Shown here piece after piece: positions 52,781 to 62,452 of a stretch of 64,000 nucleotides of DNA. The position numbers and the translations under genes were made by a program. The notes under the pieces are model-generated. The model searched no databases. It was given only the letters and a program-made list of their open reading frames with translations, and was not told the origin of the DNA. The stretch's first letter is position 1; the number at the start of each line of letters is the position of its first letter. The stretch is taken from positions 3,382,001 to 3,446,000 of the forward strand of contig NC_003030.1 of the NCBI RefSeq assembly GCF_000008765.1. Reading direction: 5' to 3'. The stretch comes from Clostridium acetobutylicum ATCC 824. Lineage in GTDB: Bacteria > Bacillota > Clostridia > Clostridiales > Clostridiaceae.

Positions 52781-55207
52781 TTGAGAAGATTAAAAACTAA
52801 ATTTTTATTCACTACTTTGGCGTGTTTTGTATCATTTTCTATTTTTAGTTCTACAAACACATACAAAGCAGATACAACCGACACTAATACGGTTGGTGTA
52901 ACTTATGACGCACATGTTGAAAACATTGGCTGGCAAGCTCCTTGGGCTAAGGATGGTGAAGAAGCTGGCACTGATGGTAAAGGTCTTCGTGTTGAAGCCT
53001 TAAAGCTTAATCTTACTAATGCACCAGCTGACGCTAAAATAACCTATCAAGCTCATGTACAAAATATAGGTTGGCAAGATTGGGTTCAAAATGGCGCTGA
53101 AGCTGGAACTGACGGCAAAGGCCTTAGAGTTGAGGCTATTAAAATAAAGCTTCTAAATATGCCTGATTATTCAGTTGAATATCAAGCTCATGTTCAAAAT
53201 ATAGGTTGGCAAGATTGGGTTCAAAATGGTGAAGAGGCTGGAACTGATAGCAAAGGGCTTAGAATTGAAGCACTTAGAATTAAGCTTGTTAAGAAAGTAC
53301 ATCCTGATTCGATTACCTTTAATAGCTCTCAAATGGGCTTAAAAGTTGGAGAAACAAGCACACTATCTCCTTCATTTTCTCCTAGCAGTACAACTGATAA
53401 AAATTTAATCTGGAATTCTTCCGACGCTTCAAAGGTTAGCGTTGATACTAAAGGAGATATAACTGCTTTAAGCGAAGGTACTTCAACTATTACAGCCACA
53501 TCAACTGATAACGGAAAATCCGCATCTTGCGTTGTAACAGTAACTAAAGCTGATCCAAAACTACAGTATGAAGCACATGTAGAAAACATTGGTTGGCAGC
53601 TTCCCGTTAATGATGGTGAAGAGGCTGGTACTGATGGACAAGGACTCAGGGTTGAAGCTCTTAAAATAAGGCTTTTAAACGCACCTAATGGAGCTAAAAT
53701 AGCCTACCAAGCTCACGTACAAAATATTGGATGGCAAGACTGGGTCTATGACGGTAGTGAGGCTGGTACTGACGGCAAAGGCCTTAGAGTTGAGGCTATT
53801 AGGATAAAACTAGTGAATATGCCTGGGTATTCAATTGAGTATCAGTCACATGTACAAAATGTTGGGTGGCAAAACTGGGTCTCTGACGGAGATGAAGCCG
53901 GAACTGATGGAAGAGGCCTTAGAATTGAAGCTTTAAAAATTAAGCTTGTTAAAGCTGTACCTATAGATTCAATAGCATTAGATAACCCTCCAGCTACTTT
54001 AAATGTAGGTGATACAGCTTCGCTAAATGCAGTAATTAAACCTGATAATGCCACAAATAAAGGCTTAACTTGGACTTCTTCTGATAATAAAATAATTTCT
54101 GTTGATAATAGTGGTAAAATAACTGGTATCAATAAAGGTATCGCAACCATTACAGCTGCATCCAATGATGGTTCAAAAAAAGCTTCTTGCACTATTACTG
54201 TAAATGACAATCCAAATAATATAGTAACCTTTAAAGATAGCAACCTAGAAGCTGAGGTAAGAAAATGCATAAATAAGCCAACTGGTACTTTATATAAAAA
54301 TGATGTTACAGGGATAACAACTCTTAATGCTGAAACTAAAAATATAAACTACTTAGATGGTATTGAAAATTTAGTAAACCTAAAAAGTTTGTACCTGCCA
54401 AATAATAATATAAGCGATATTAGCTATCTTAAAGCTTTGGATAACTTAAGAACATTACAATTAGATAAGAATCCAATTACAGACATCAGTTCCCTGTCTA
54501 ATTTATCTAACTTATCCGAGCTTGATTTAAATGATATAAAAACAAGTAACTTCAGTGCTTTAAAAGGCCTAACAACTTTGCAGCATCTTTCTTTACTTGA
54601 TAATAATATAAATGATATCAGCTTTGTTTCAAACCTACTAAAACTTCAATATCTTTATTTAAACAATAACAAAATAACCGATATATCTTACTTAAGTAAT
54701 TTAGCAAACTTAGACAACCTCTCATTGTCAAATAACACCTTGAGCAGTTTAAGTCCTTTAAGCAAACTAAATAATTTAACATCGCTATATTTAATAAATA
54801 ATAAGCTAACTGATGTATCCGCTTTAAATAGTTTAAGCAATTTACAATATCTTTCTTTAAATGATAATTCCATAAACGATATTAGTCCTCTAAGTAATTT
54901 AAACAACTTAAGATTTCTTAATTTATCAGGTAATTCATCCTTAAATAATATTGCTTCTATTAAAACCCTATCTAAACTAACATTAGTTAACTTAGATTAT
55001 ACTAAAGTGACTGACCTAAGTCCTCTTAAGAGCATAAGTACTTTGACTACAATTAGCTTAAACTATACTAACATAACAACTTTAACTCCACTAGAGAGTT
55101 TATCCAGCTTAACTGATCTTTATATAGTTAATGATTCCTCGCTTAATCAGTCCTCTGTATCTGAATTTAAAGCAGCATTACCACACTGTAGTGTTACAAC
55201 ATATTAA
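52781..55207 (+). CDS. Secreted ChW-repeat / Big_2 / LRR protein (6 of 7)
   Basis: 808 residues, TTG start after AGGGGGATT and ATG-TAA (52774-52779). Signal peptide, three ChW repeats, Big_2 (GLKVGETSTLSPSFSPSST), three ChW repeats, Big_2 (TLNVGDTASLNAVIKPDNA), then about fourteen leucine-rich repeats. There is no terminator before the next gene, 28 bases away, so genes six and seven are probably one transcript. One repeat has GTDSKG in place of the usual GTDGKG. Confidence 0.9.
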   Translation: MRRLKTKFLFTTLACFVSFSIFSSTNTYKADTTDTNTVGVTYDAHVENIGWQAPWAKDGEEAGTDGKGLRVEALKLNLTNAPADAKITYQAHVQNIGWQDWVQNGAEAGTDGKGLRVEAIKIKLLNMPDYSVEYQAHVQNIGWQDWVQNGEEAGTDSKGLRIEALRIKLVKKVHPDSITFNSSQMGLKVGETSTLSPSFSPSSTTDKNLIWNSSDASKVSVDTKGDITALSEGTSTITATSTDNGKSASCVVTVTKADPKLQYEAHVENIGWQLPVNDGEEAGTDGQGLRVEALKIRLLNAPNGAKIAYQAHVQNIGWQDWVYDGSEAGTDGKGLRVEAIRIKLVNMPGYSIEYQSHVQNVGWQNWVSDGDEAGTDGRGLRIEALKIKLVKAVPIDSIALDNPPATLNVGDTASLNAVIKPDNATNKGLTWTSSDNKIISVDNSGKITGINKGIATITAASNDGSKKASCTITVNDNPNNIVTFKDSNLEAEVRKCINKPTGTLYKNDVTGITTLNAETKNINYLDGIENLVNLKSLYLPNNNISDISYLKALDNLRTLQLDKNPITDISSLSNLSNLSELDLNDIKTSNFSALKGLTTLQHLSLLDNNINDISFVSNLLKLQYLYLNNNKITDISYLSNLANLDNLSLSNNTLSSLSPLSKLNNLTSLYLINNKLTDVSALNSLSNLQYLSLNDNSINDISPLSNLNNLRFLNLSGNSSLNNIASIKTLSKLTLVNLDYTKVTDLSPLKSISTLTTISLNYTNITTLTPLESLSSLTDLYIVNDSSLNQSSVSEFKAALPHCSVTTY

Positions 55208-55235
55208 CAAATGGTAAGAGGGGAGAATATGTAAA

Positions 55236-57785
55236 ATGAGAGAATTAAAATTTAAACATTTACTATCTACCTTAGTATGTTTTATATCATTTTCTATTTT
55301 TATTCCACTAAATACATACAAGGCAGATACTATTAATACTACAAATATAGGTGTAACCTATGATGCACACGTTCAAAATATTGGTTGGCAAACTCCTTGG
55401 GCTAAGGATGGTGAAACTGCTGGTACTGATGGCAAGGGACTTCGTATTGAGGCTTTAAAGTTGAACCTTGTTAACGCACCAGCTGATGCCAAAATACTTT
55501 ATCAAGCTCATGTTCAAAATATTGGCTGGCAAAACTGGTATAAAGATGGTGAAGAGGCTGGTACTGATGGCAAAGGTCTTAGAGTTGAAGCCATTAGAAT
55601 TAAGCTTGAAAATATGCCTGATTATTCAATAGAGTATCAAGCCCATGTTCAAAATATCGGCTGGCAAAATTGGGTTCAAGATGGCGAAGAAGCTGGTACT
55701 GATGGACAAGGTCTTAGAGTTGAAGCCATTAGAATTAAAATCTCTAAGAAGGTTCACCCCGATTCTATTAAGCTTAATAAGAATAGCGAAAACTTAAAGG
55801 TTGGTGACACAGACACATTATCTGCTTTATTTTCTCCTGACACTACAACAAATAAAAGCTTAAGCTGGACTTCTTCTGATAAAAGTACAGTTGTAGTTGA
55901 TGACACTGGTAAAATAACTGCCTTAAATGAAGGTACTGCTAATATAACTGCTGCTTCTTTAGATGGTCAAAAAACTGATTCTTGTTTTGTAACAGTAACC
56001 AAAGCTGATTCTAAAATCCAATATCAAGCTCATGTTGAAAATGTAGGTTGGCAATACCCCGTTTATGATGGAAATGAAGCCGGCACTAATGGACAAGGTC
56101 TACGGGTTGAAGCTCTTAAAATAAATCTTCTAAACGCACCTATTGGCGCTAAAATAGTATATCAGGCTCATGTTCAAAATGTAGGTTGGCAAACTCCTGT
56201 TAGTAATGGAGAAGAAGCCGGTACTGATGGTAAAGGACTTAGAATTGAAGCTATAAAAATGCATTTAGAGAACATGCCTGGATATCTAGTAGAGTATCAA
56301 GCTCATGTTCAAAATATTGGCTGGCAAGACTGGACACGTGAAGGACAAGAAGCTGGTACTGATGGTAAGGGACTTAGAATCGAGGCTATTAGAATACGCC
56401 TTATAAAAGCAGTTCCTGTAGACTCAATTACTCTTAGTAACAGCAATTATACCCTAAAGGTTGGTGATACATATACACTGACTGCAACGGTTAATCCAGG
56501 CAATGCAACAAACAAGGATATACATTGGTCCTCTTCCGATGGATCAAAAGTTTCTGTTGATGGTAATGGTAAAATAACTGCATTAAGTGAAGGTACTGCA
56601 ACTATAACCGCTTCAAGCAGTGATGATAGTAAACATGTATCCTGCATCGTTTCTGTAAATGGAATAGTAAATAATCCCGTAGTCTTTTCAGATAAAAATT
56701 TGGAGGCAGCTGTTAGAAACTCCATAAATAAGCAAACTGGAACGTTATACGAAAGCGATGTACAAAATATTTCTTCATTAAATGCAAATAATGCTAATAT
56801 AACTGATTTAACTGGAATAGAAAATCTTAAGAGTTTAGACACCCTATATTTAAATAGTAATAGTATATCGAACCTTACTCCTTTAAGATCTTTAATAAAT
56901 TTGCAAAACTTATATCTTGGAAACAATAAAATTACAGATACCACTGCATTATCGAGCCTAAGCAGTTTACAAAGACTTGATTTATACGGTAACGCTCTAA
57001 ATACTTTTGATGGAATAAAAAATCTATCTAACTTAACAGAACTTGACTTATCAAACACAAATTTAAGTAGTCTTGCTTTTTTAAGCGTAGTAACAAAGCT
57101 TCAAAATTTAAATTTGTCTTCAAATAAAATAGCTGATATTTCTGCATTAAGTAATTTAACTAATTTAAATCAGCTTGATTTATCCACTAATCAAATAAGC
57201 AATATTTCTTCTTTAAATAATCTAATTGGATTAAATATTTTAAATTTAAATTCTAATAAAATAAACGATATTTCGTCGCTTACTAATTTAAAACAACTTC
57301 AAACACTATCTCTAAATTCAAATACTATACAGGATATTGATGTATTAAAAAATTTTACTGTCTTAAACGTACTTGGTTTATCAAATAATAAAATAACTGA
57401 TATTTCTACATTAGCTAATTTAAATTCCTTAAAAAATATTAGCCTAAGCAATAATCAAATAACTAATATTTCTTGCTTATGTAACCTCACTAATGCTCAA
57501 TACTTACATCTGGAAAATAATCAGATAAATGATATTTCAGCATTGAATAAGCTTAAAAATTTGGCATACCTTTATTTAAATAATAATCAAATAACTGATA
57601 TTACTGCTTTAGGATTTCTAGACAAACTAAATACACTTTATCTTTCATATAATAAGATTACTAAGGTAGATTCACTTAAAAATCTAACAAATCTTAAAAT
57701 ACTTATTTTAGCTGAAAACAATATTACTTCAACTGACCAAACTTCTTTAAAGGAATCTTTACCAAACTGCTCTATTGTTTATTAA
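55236..57785 (+). CDS. Secreted ChW-repeat / Big_2 / LRR protein (7 of 7)
   Basis: 849 residues. It is the only member here with an ATG start, again preceded by ATG-TAA (55229-55234) after GGGGAGA. Signal peptide, three ChW repeats, Big_2, three ChW repeats, Big_2, about fifteen regular leucine-rich repeats (LNSLKNISLSNNQITNISCL). The LRRs are the most regular of the family. It should be exported. It ends at a bidirectional terminator. Confidence 0.9.
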   Translation: MRELKFKHLLSTLVCFISFSIFIPLNTYKADTINTTNIGVTYDAHVQNIGWQTPWAKDGETAGTDGKGLRIEALKLNLVNAPADAKILYQAHVQNIGWQNWYKDGEEAGTDGKGLRVEAIRIKLENMPDYSIEYQAHVQNIGWQNWVQDGEEAGTDGQGLRVEAIRIKISKKVHPDSIKLNKNSENLKVGDTDTLSALFSPDTTTNKSLSWTSSDKSTVVVDDTGKITALNEGTANITAASLDGQKTDSCFVTVTKADSKIQYQAHVENVGWQYPVYDGNEAGTNGQGLRVEALKINLLNAPIGAKIVYQAHVQNVGWQTPVSNGEEAGTDGKGLRIEAIKMHLENMPGYLVEYQAHVQNIGWQDWTREGQEAGTDGKGLRIEAIRIRLIKAVPVDSITLSNSNYTLKVGDTYTLTATVNPGNATNKDIHWSSSDGSKVSVDGNGKITALSEGTATITASSSDDSKHVSCIVSVNGIVNNPVVFSDKNLEAAVRNSINKQTGTLYESDVQNISSLNANNANITDLTGIENLKSLDTLYLNSNSISNLTPLRSLINLQNLYLGNNKITDTTALSSLSSLQRLDLYGNALNTFDGIKNLSNLTELDLSNTNLSSLAFLSVVTKLQNLNLSSNKIADISALSNLTNLNQLDLSTNQISNISSLNNLIGLNILNLNSNKINDISSLTNLKQLQTLSLNSNTIQDIDVLKNFTVLNVLGLSNNKITDISTLANLNSLKNISLSNNQITNISCLCNLTNAQYLHLENNQINDISALNKLKNLAYLYLNNNQITDITALGFLDKLNTLYLSYNKITKVDSLKNLTNLKILILAENNITSTDQTSLKESLPNCSIVY

Positions 57786-57788
57786 TAT

Positions 57789-57822
57789 AAAAGGCTGTAT
57801 CACCTAGTGATACAGCCTTTTA
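57789..57822. terminator. Bidirectional terminator
   Basis: AAAAGGCTGTATCAC (57789-57803) and its perfect complement (57807-57821) lie between the last ChW gene and the ABC exporter. Confidence 0.85.
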
Positions 57823-57823
57823 T

Positions 57824-59944
57824 TTAGCCTATTTCTTCATTGTTTCCACTTGTAAATTGACTGTTATAAAGATCAGCATAGAAGCCTTTCTTCTCTAATA
57901 ATTCTTCATGATTTCCTTGCTCTATAACTGAACCTTGATTCATAACAAGTATTAAATCAGCATCACGTATAGTTGAGAGTCTGTGGGCGATTACAAAACT
58001 TGTTCTTCCTTGCATAAGATTATTCATAGCCTTTTGTATTGCAAGCTCTGTTCTAGTATCAACACTACTTGTTGCCTCATCAAGTATTAATATTTGAGGG
58101 TTTGCAAGTATAACACGTGCAATAGTTAAAAGTTGTTTTTGTCCCTGTGATATATTTGAAGCCTCTTCATTTATTACAGTGTCATATCCATCAGGAAGCG
58201 TTCTTATAAAGTGATCTGCATGTGCTGCTTTTGCTGCCCTTATTATCTCTTCCTCAGTTGCTCCATCCTTTGAATAAGCTATATTATCTCTTATTGTTCC
58301 ATTAAACAACCAAGTATCCTGAAGAACCATTCCAAACATTCCACGAAGGTCATTTCTCTTCATTTCTTTTGTATTTACACCATCTACAGTAATTTTACCT
58401 GCATTTATTTCATAGAATCTCATAAGTAGATTTACTATAGTTGTCTTTCCTGCACCAGTTGGTCCTACTATAGCTACTGTCTGACCTGGTTTTACATCTA
58501 AGTTCATATCGTTAATTAAAGTAGATCCTTCTTTATAACCAAATTTAACATTTTCAAATCTAACTGCACCCTTAGGGAACTCAACAATTTTAGAATCCTC
58601 AGCATCTTGAATTTCTTCCTCTTCCTCAAGAAGTTCAAATACACGTTCTGCTGCGGCCATTGTTGATTGTATTATATTTGCTATATTTGCAGTTTGAATT
58701 ATAGGCATTGTAAATAACCTATTGTATTGGAAGAATGCCTGAACATCTCCTATAGATATCATTCCCTTTGTTGCAAATATTCCACCTGCAACGCACACTG
58801 CAACATATCCAATGTTATTGATAAAGTTCATAAGTGGGAATATAATTCCTGAAATAAATTGTGCTTTCCATCCTGATTTATATAATCTGTCATTTATTTC
58901 GTTGAATTTCTCTATCGATTCTTGTTCTTTATTGAAAGCTTTAACTACAATATGTCCAGTGAACATCTCTTCTACGTGTCCATTTATCATTCCAAGCTCT
59001 TTTTGCTGTCCTGCAAAGAACTTTTGAGATTTCTTTGCTATAAACATAGTTACAAATCCAGCAACAGGAAGTGTTAGAACACATATAAGTGTAAGCCATC
59101 CACTTATTGTAAGCATCATAATAACTACACCTATAACTTGAAGTATTGCTGTTATAAGTTGTGTTAAACTCTGTTGAAGCGTTGTTGCAACAGTATCAAG
59201 ATCATTTGTAACACGGCTTAGTATTTCTCCATGAGTTTTTGAATCAAAGAACTTAAGTGGAAGTCTATTAAGCTTCTCATCTACATCTTTTCTCATGTTA
59301 TAAACTGTTTTCTGTGCAACTCCTGCCATTACAAATGACTGCAAGAAACTAAACAACGAAGCTACTGCATATAGTCCTATAAGCTCTAAAATTATTACGC
59401 CTATAGCATCAAAATCAATTTTACTACCATACTTATTAATTGTATCTTTTTTAGCATTACTAATCTTTTTCTGAGCCGCCTTTATTTGAGCTTGCGCCTT
59501 AGTTAACTGCTCTTCTCCCTTTGTCATTTGAGCTTCTGCTTCAGCTACCTTAGGAACTTGAGCCATCATAGGATTAGCTTTTATTTGAGCATCTAATTTT
59601 GCCTTTTGAGCATCTAAATTTGATTTTTGTGTACTTAACTTTTTAGCGGCATCATTTACTTTTTTCTCTTGAGGATTTATTTTACTTAATATAATCTTTC
59701 CTTTAATTCCGTCTGCAAGCTTTGTTGTTGCATTACCCATAATCTTAGGTGAACGAACATTAAAACATACACTAAATATTGCTGCTATTACAACTATTAA
59801 AAATCTCATTTTAAAAGGTGCTAAATATTTAAGAAGCTTTCTGAAAGTCCCTTTAAAATCCTTTGCCTTTTCTGCTGGTCTTCCCATTGGTGGACCGCCA
59901 CCTGGGCCTTTACTCATTCCAGTGGATTTTTTTCTCTCACTCAT
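57824..59944 (-). CDS. Multidrug ABC exporter half with coiled-coil insertion
   Basis: 706 residues, about 120 longer than a usual half-transporter. After the first membrane segment there is an Ala/Gln/Lys-rich coiled coil (about residues 85-170, e.g. EEQLTKAQAQIKAAQKKIS) that should lie outside the membrane. The nucleotide domain is canonical: Walker A GPTGAGKTT, signature NISQGQKQLLT, Walker B ILILDEATSSVDT with the catalytic Glu. Its start overlaps the partner's stop (ATGA). It forms a heterodimer with the next protein, of BmrCD/LmrCD type. Confidence 0.88.
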   Translation of the reverse strand: MSERKKSTGMSKGPGGGPPMGRPAEKAKDFKGTFRKLLKYLAPFKMRFLIVVIAAIFSVCFNVRSPKIMGNATTKLADGIKGKIILSKINPQEKKVNDAAKKLSTQKSNLDAQKAKLDAQIKANPMMAQVPKVAEAEAQMTKGEEQLTKAQAQIKAAQKKISNAKKDTINKYGSKIDFDAIGVIILELIGLYAVASLFSFLQSFVMAGVAQKTVYNMRKDVDEKLNRLPLKFFDSKTHGEILSRVTNDLDTVATTLQQSLTQLITAILQVIGVVIMMLTISGWLTLICVLTLPVAGFVTMFIAKKSQKFFAGQQKELGMINGHVEEMFTGHIVVKAFNKEQESIEKFNEINDRLYKSGWKAQFISGIIFPLMNFINNIGYVAVCVAGGIFATKGMISIGDVQAFFQYNRLFTMPIIQTANIANIIQSTMAAAERVFELLEEEEEIQDAEDSKIVEFPKGAVRFENVKFGYKEGSTLINDMNLDVKPGQTVAIVGPTGAGKTTIVNLLMRFYEINAGKITVDGVNTKEMKRNDLRGMFGMVLQDTWLFNGTIRDNIAYSKDGATEEEIIRAAKAAHADHFIRTLPDGYDTVINEEASNISQGQKQLLTIARVILANPQILILDEATSSVDTRTELAIQKAMNNLMQGRTSFVIAHRLSTIRDADLILVMNQGSVIEQGNHEELLEKKGFYADLYNSQFTSGNNEEIG

Positions 59945-61695
59945 GCCATTTCCTCCTCACTAAGCTGTGAAGCCACTATTTCATGGTATACATCACAGTT
60001 ATTAAGTAGCTCTTTGTGTGTTCCAATTCCAACTACTTTTCCTTCATCTAAAACTATTATTCTGTCAGCATTCATTATTGTACTTACTCTCTGTGCCACT
60101 ATTATAACCGTTGAGTTCTGAGTTTCTTTACTTAATGCAGCCCTAAGCTTCGCATCTGTTTTAAAGTCAAGTGCTGAGAAACTATCATCGAATATATATA
60201 TTTCAGGTCTTTTAACTAAAGCCCTTGCTATTGAAAGACGTTGTTTCTGTCCTCCAGATACGTTACTTCCACCCTCTGCTATTTCTGATTCAAAACCATC
60301 CTTCATGTTAGATATGAATTCTGTTGCCTGGGCAATCTCAGCTGCATGTTTTATATCTTCAAAATTAGCATTATCATTTCCAAATTCTATATTTGAAGTA
60401 ATGTCTCCACTGAAAAGTATTGCCTTTTGTGGAACAAATCCTATTTTTGATCTTAATTCGTTTTGTGTCATCTTTTTAATTTCTTTTCCGTCTACAAGTA
60501 TTTCTCCATCACTTGCCTCATAAAATCTAGGGATAAGATTTATGAGAGTTGATTTTCCAGAACCAGTTCCACCTATTATAGCTGTAGTTTCTCCTGGTTT
60601 TGCGCTGAAAGAAATATTTGATAATGCAAGTTCTTCTGCTCCCGGATAGCTAAATGATACATTCTTGAATTCCACATATCCTTTTTTATCCTCAGCTGAT
60701 TTCTCAGGATTTTTAGGGTCTTCTATTTCTGGTTTCATATCAAGAACTTCATTTATTCTTACTGCGGATGCTTGGGCACGTGGAATAAGTACAAACATTA
60801 CAGCAACCATAAGAACTGATATCATTATTTGCATAGCATATTGAGTAAATGCCATCATATCTCCAACTTGCATACTTCCTGCATCTATTCTCTTTGCTCC
60901 AAACCATATAATTGATATACTTGTTAAATTCATTACAAACATCATTATAGGCATTAATCCTGCCATTATTTTATTAGCTCTAATTGCAAGATTAGTATAG
61001 TCAGCATTTGCTTTTGCAAAACGTTCTTTTTCAATTTCTTGTCTATCAAAAGCTCTTATAACTCTTATACCTGTAAGTCCTTCACGTAGCACTAAGTTTA
61101 TCTTATCTATTTTTTTCTGCATTACTTTAAAGTATGGAACAACTATTCTTCCCATTATTCCTATGACAATTGCTAAAAATGGTATAGCAACTGCTAAAAC
61201 TATTGTCAATTTTCTATCCTTCTGCAATGCTAATATAAGTCCACCTATACTCATCATAGGCGCTGTGATAAGCATTCTTAGCATCATTATAACAACATTC
61301 TGTACTTGTGTAATATCATTTGTAGTACGTGTTATTAATGATGATGTACCAATCTTATCAAACTCGTTCATAGAATAACTTTCTACTCTTGTAAATAACT
61401 CTTTTCTTATATTTCTTGTAAGTCCCATAGTAATTTTTGAAGCTAAAAGACTAACTAGTATAGCACAAATCATACTTCCTGCCGTTACTAGGATCATCTT
61501 TCCTCCTGTTTGCCATATATATGGAACATCTGGTGTGCTAACTCCTTTTGAATTAACTTTTGAAATACCATTGTTTACGATGTCTGACATTAGTGTGGGT
61601 AAATACAAGTCAGCCATTGATTGAAAAAATGCTAGGAATAATAATGCTATTACTGATATCCAAAATGGCTTTAACTTTTTTAGTAGTTTAATCAT
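59941..61695 (-). CDS. Multidrug ABC exporter half with degenerate ATP site
   Basis: 584 residues: six membrane segments, then Walker A GGTGSGKST near 369, signature NVSGGQKQRLS and Walker B IYIFDDSFSALD, where Asp replaces the catalytic Glu. This is the hallmark of the inactive-site subunit in heterodimeric exporters. It exports drugs or lipids together with the 706-residue partner. The first gene after the MarR regulator, which likely represses the pair. Confidence 0.9.
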   Translation of the reverse strand: MIKLLKKLKPFWISVIALLFLAFFQSMADLYLPTLMSDIVNNGISKVNSKGVSTPDVPYIWQTGGKMILVTAGSMICAILVSLLASKITMGLTRNIRKELFTRVESYSMNEFDKIGTSSLITRTTNDITQVQNVVIMMLRMLITAPMMSIGGLILALQKDRKLTIVLAVAIPFLAIVIGIMGRIVVPYFKVMQKKIDKINLVLREGLTGIRVIRAFDRQEIEKERFAKANADYTNLAIRANKIMAGLMPIMMFVMNLTSISIIWFGAKRIDAGSMQVGDMMAFTQYAMQIMISVLMVAVMFVLIPRAQASAVRINEVLDMKPEIEDPKNPEKSAEDKKGYVEFKNVSFSYPGAEELALSNISFSAKPGETTAIIGGTGSGKSTLINLIPRFYEASDGEILVDGKEIKKMTQNELRSKIGFVPQKAILFSGDITSNIEFGNDNANFEDIKHAAEIAQATEFISNMKDGFESEIAEGGSNVSGGQKQRLSIARALVKRPEIYIFDDSFSALDFKTDAKLRAALSKETQNSTVIIVAQRVSTIMNADRIIVLDEGKVVGIGTHKELLNNCDVYHEIVASQLSEEEMA

Positions 61696-61782
61696 TATTT
61701 CATCTCCTTATATATATTAAAACCTTCGTAAAACTCAATCTAGATACGTTCTAAATATTTAGACTCAGCTTAACTTGGTTCT

Positions 61783-62235
61783 TTATTGATTGTGTTGCTT
61801 GTTCATGTAATCAGCTAAATCTAATAAAAGTTCTGCAAATTTTTCACTTTTTTCATTACCCATATATTCAATTAAGCCTTCAATAAACTTCCAAAAATTC
61901 TTCTCAGCTTTTTTTAGGAGCTCATCACCCTTTTCTGTAATATGAACTCTTACAACTCTTCTGTCATTTAAGTCCATACTTCTCTCTACAAAACCATTTT
62001 TCTCCATACTGTTTATTTGTTGAGTTACAGTTGGTGATGCTATCTTTAATCTTTTACTAAGCTGGGATACCTTAACCCCGCCTTCTTCAACTTCAAGAGA
62101 TTTTTGTATGCATACTAAAAGCATCATTTCTGCATGAGTTATTCCATCTACATGCTTTGGATGGAACTTAATTTTCCTAATTTGATTAAGTGCTAAAAGT
62201 AACTTATCTGCTATCTCTTTTTCTTTATTATCCAT
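61783..62235 (-). CDS. MarR-family regulator of the exporter
   Basis: 150 residues, GGAGG site. Winged helix with VSQLSKRLKIASPTVTQQIN, then MEKNGFVERSMDLNDRRVVR. It lies 87 bases upstream of the exporter genes on the same strand, the standard layout of a MarR-exporter unit. Nested palindromes directly upstream are its predicted binding sites. Confidence 0.9.
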   Translation of the reverse strand: MDNKEKEIADKLLLALNQIRKIKFHPKHVDGITHAEMMLLVCIQKSLEVEEGGVKVSQLSKRLKIASPTVTQQINSMEKNGFVERSMDLNDRRVVRVHITEKGDELLKKAEKNFWKFIEGLIEYMGNEKSEKFAELLLDLADYMNKQHNQ

Positions 62236-62288
62236 TTTATCCTCCTTTAAACACAGTTTTCATTATCACAAATTAATTTATATAAAAA

Positions 62289-62343
62289 TATAATTAGGTT
62301 TTTAAATTATTAGCCTAATAAATTATTAGGTAACCTAATTATA
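62289..62343. promoter_or_regulatory. Nested palindromes, MarR operator
   Basis: An outer inverted repeat TATAATTAGGTT (62289-62300)/AACCTAATTATA (62332-62343) encloses the perfect CCTAATAAATTATTAGG (62314-62330). Every arm carries TTAGG/CCTAA, as if two dimers bind. Confidence 0.7.
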
Positions 62344-62400
62344 TTTCTATTTTTATCTTATGTCAATACAGTTTATATAATTTTTATATTTGCATAATAT

Positions 62401-62452
62401 GAGATAAATAAAAGCTTTGAATCTAGATAGATTCAAAGCTTTTATTTATCTC
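62401..62452 (-). terminator. Terminator overlapping the end of the DegV gene
   Basis: Perfect 24-base arms 62401-62424 and 62429-62452. The DegV stop codon (62446) lies inside the right arm, so translation of the end and hairpin formation compete. Confidence 0.8.

Noticed and set aside
39640-57760. CRISPR-like or satellite DNA repeats
   Set aside because: The regular 66-base periodicity encodes 22-residue leucine-rich repeats and is in frame throughout; the other repeats are ChW codons.
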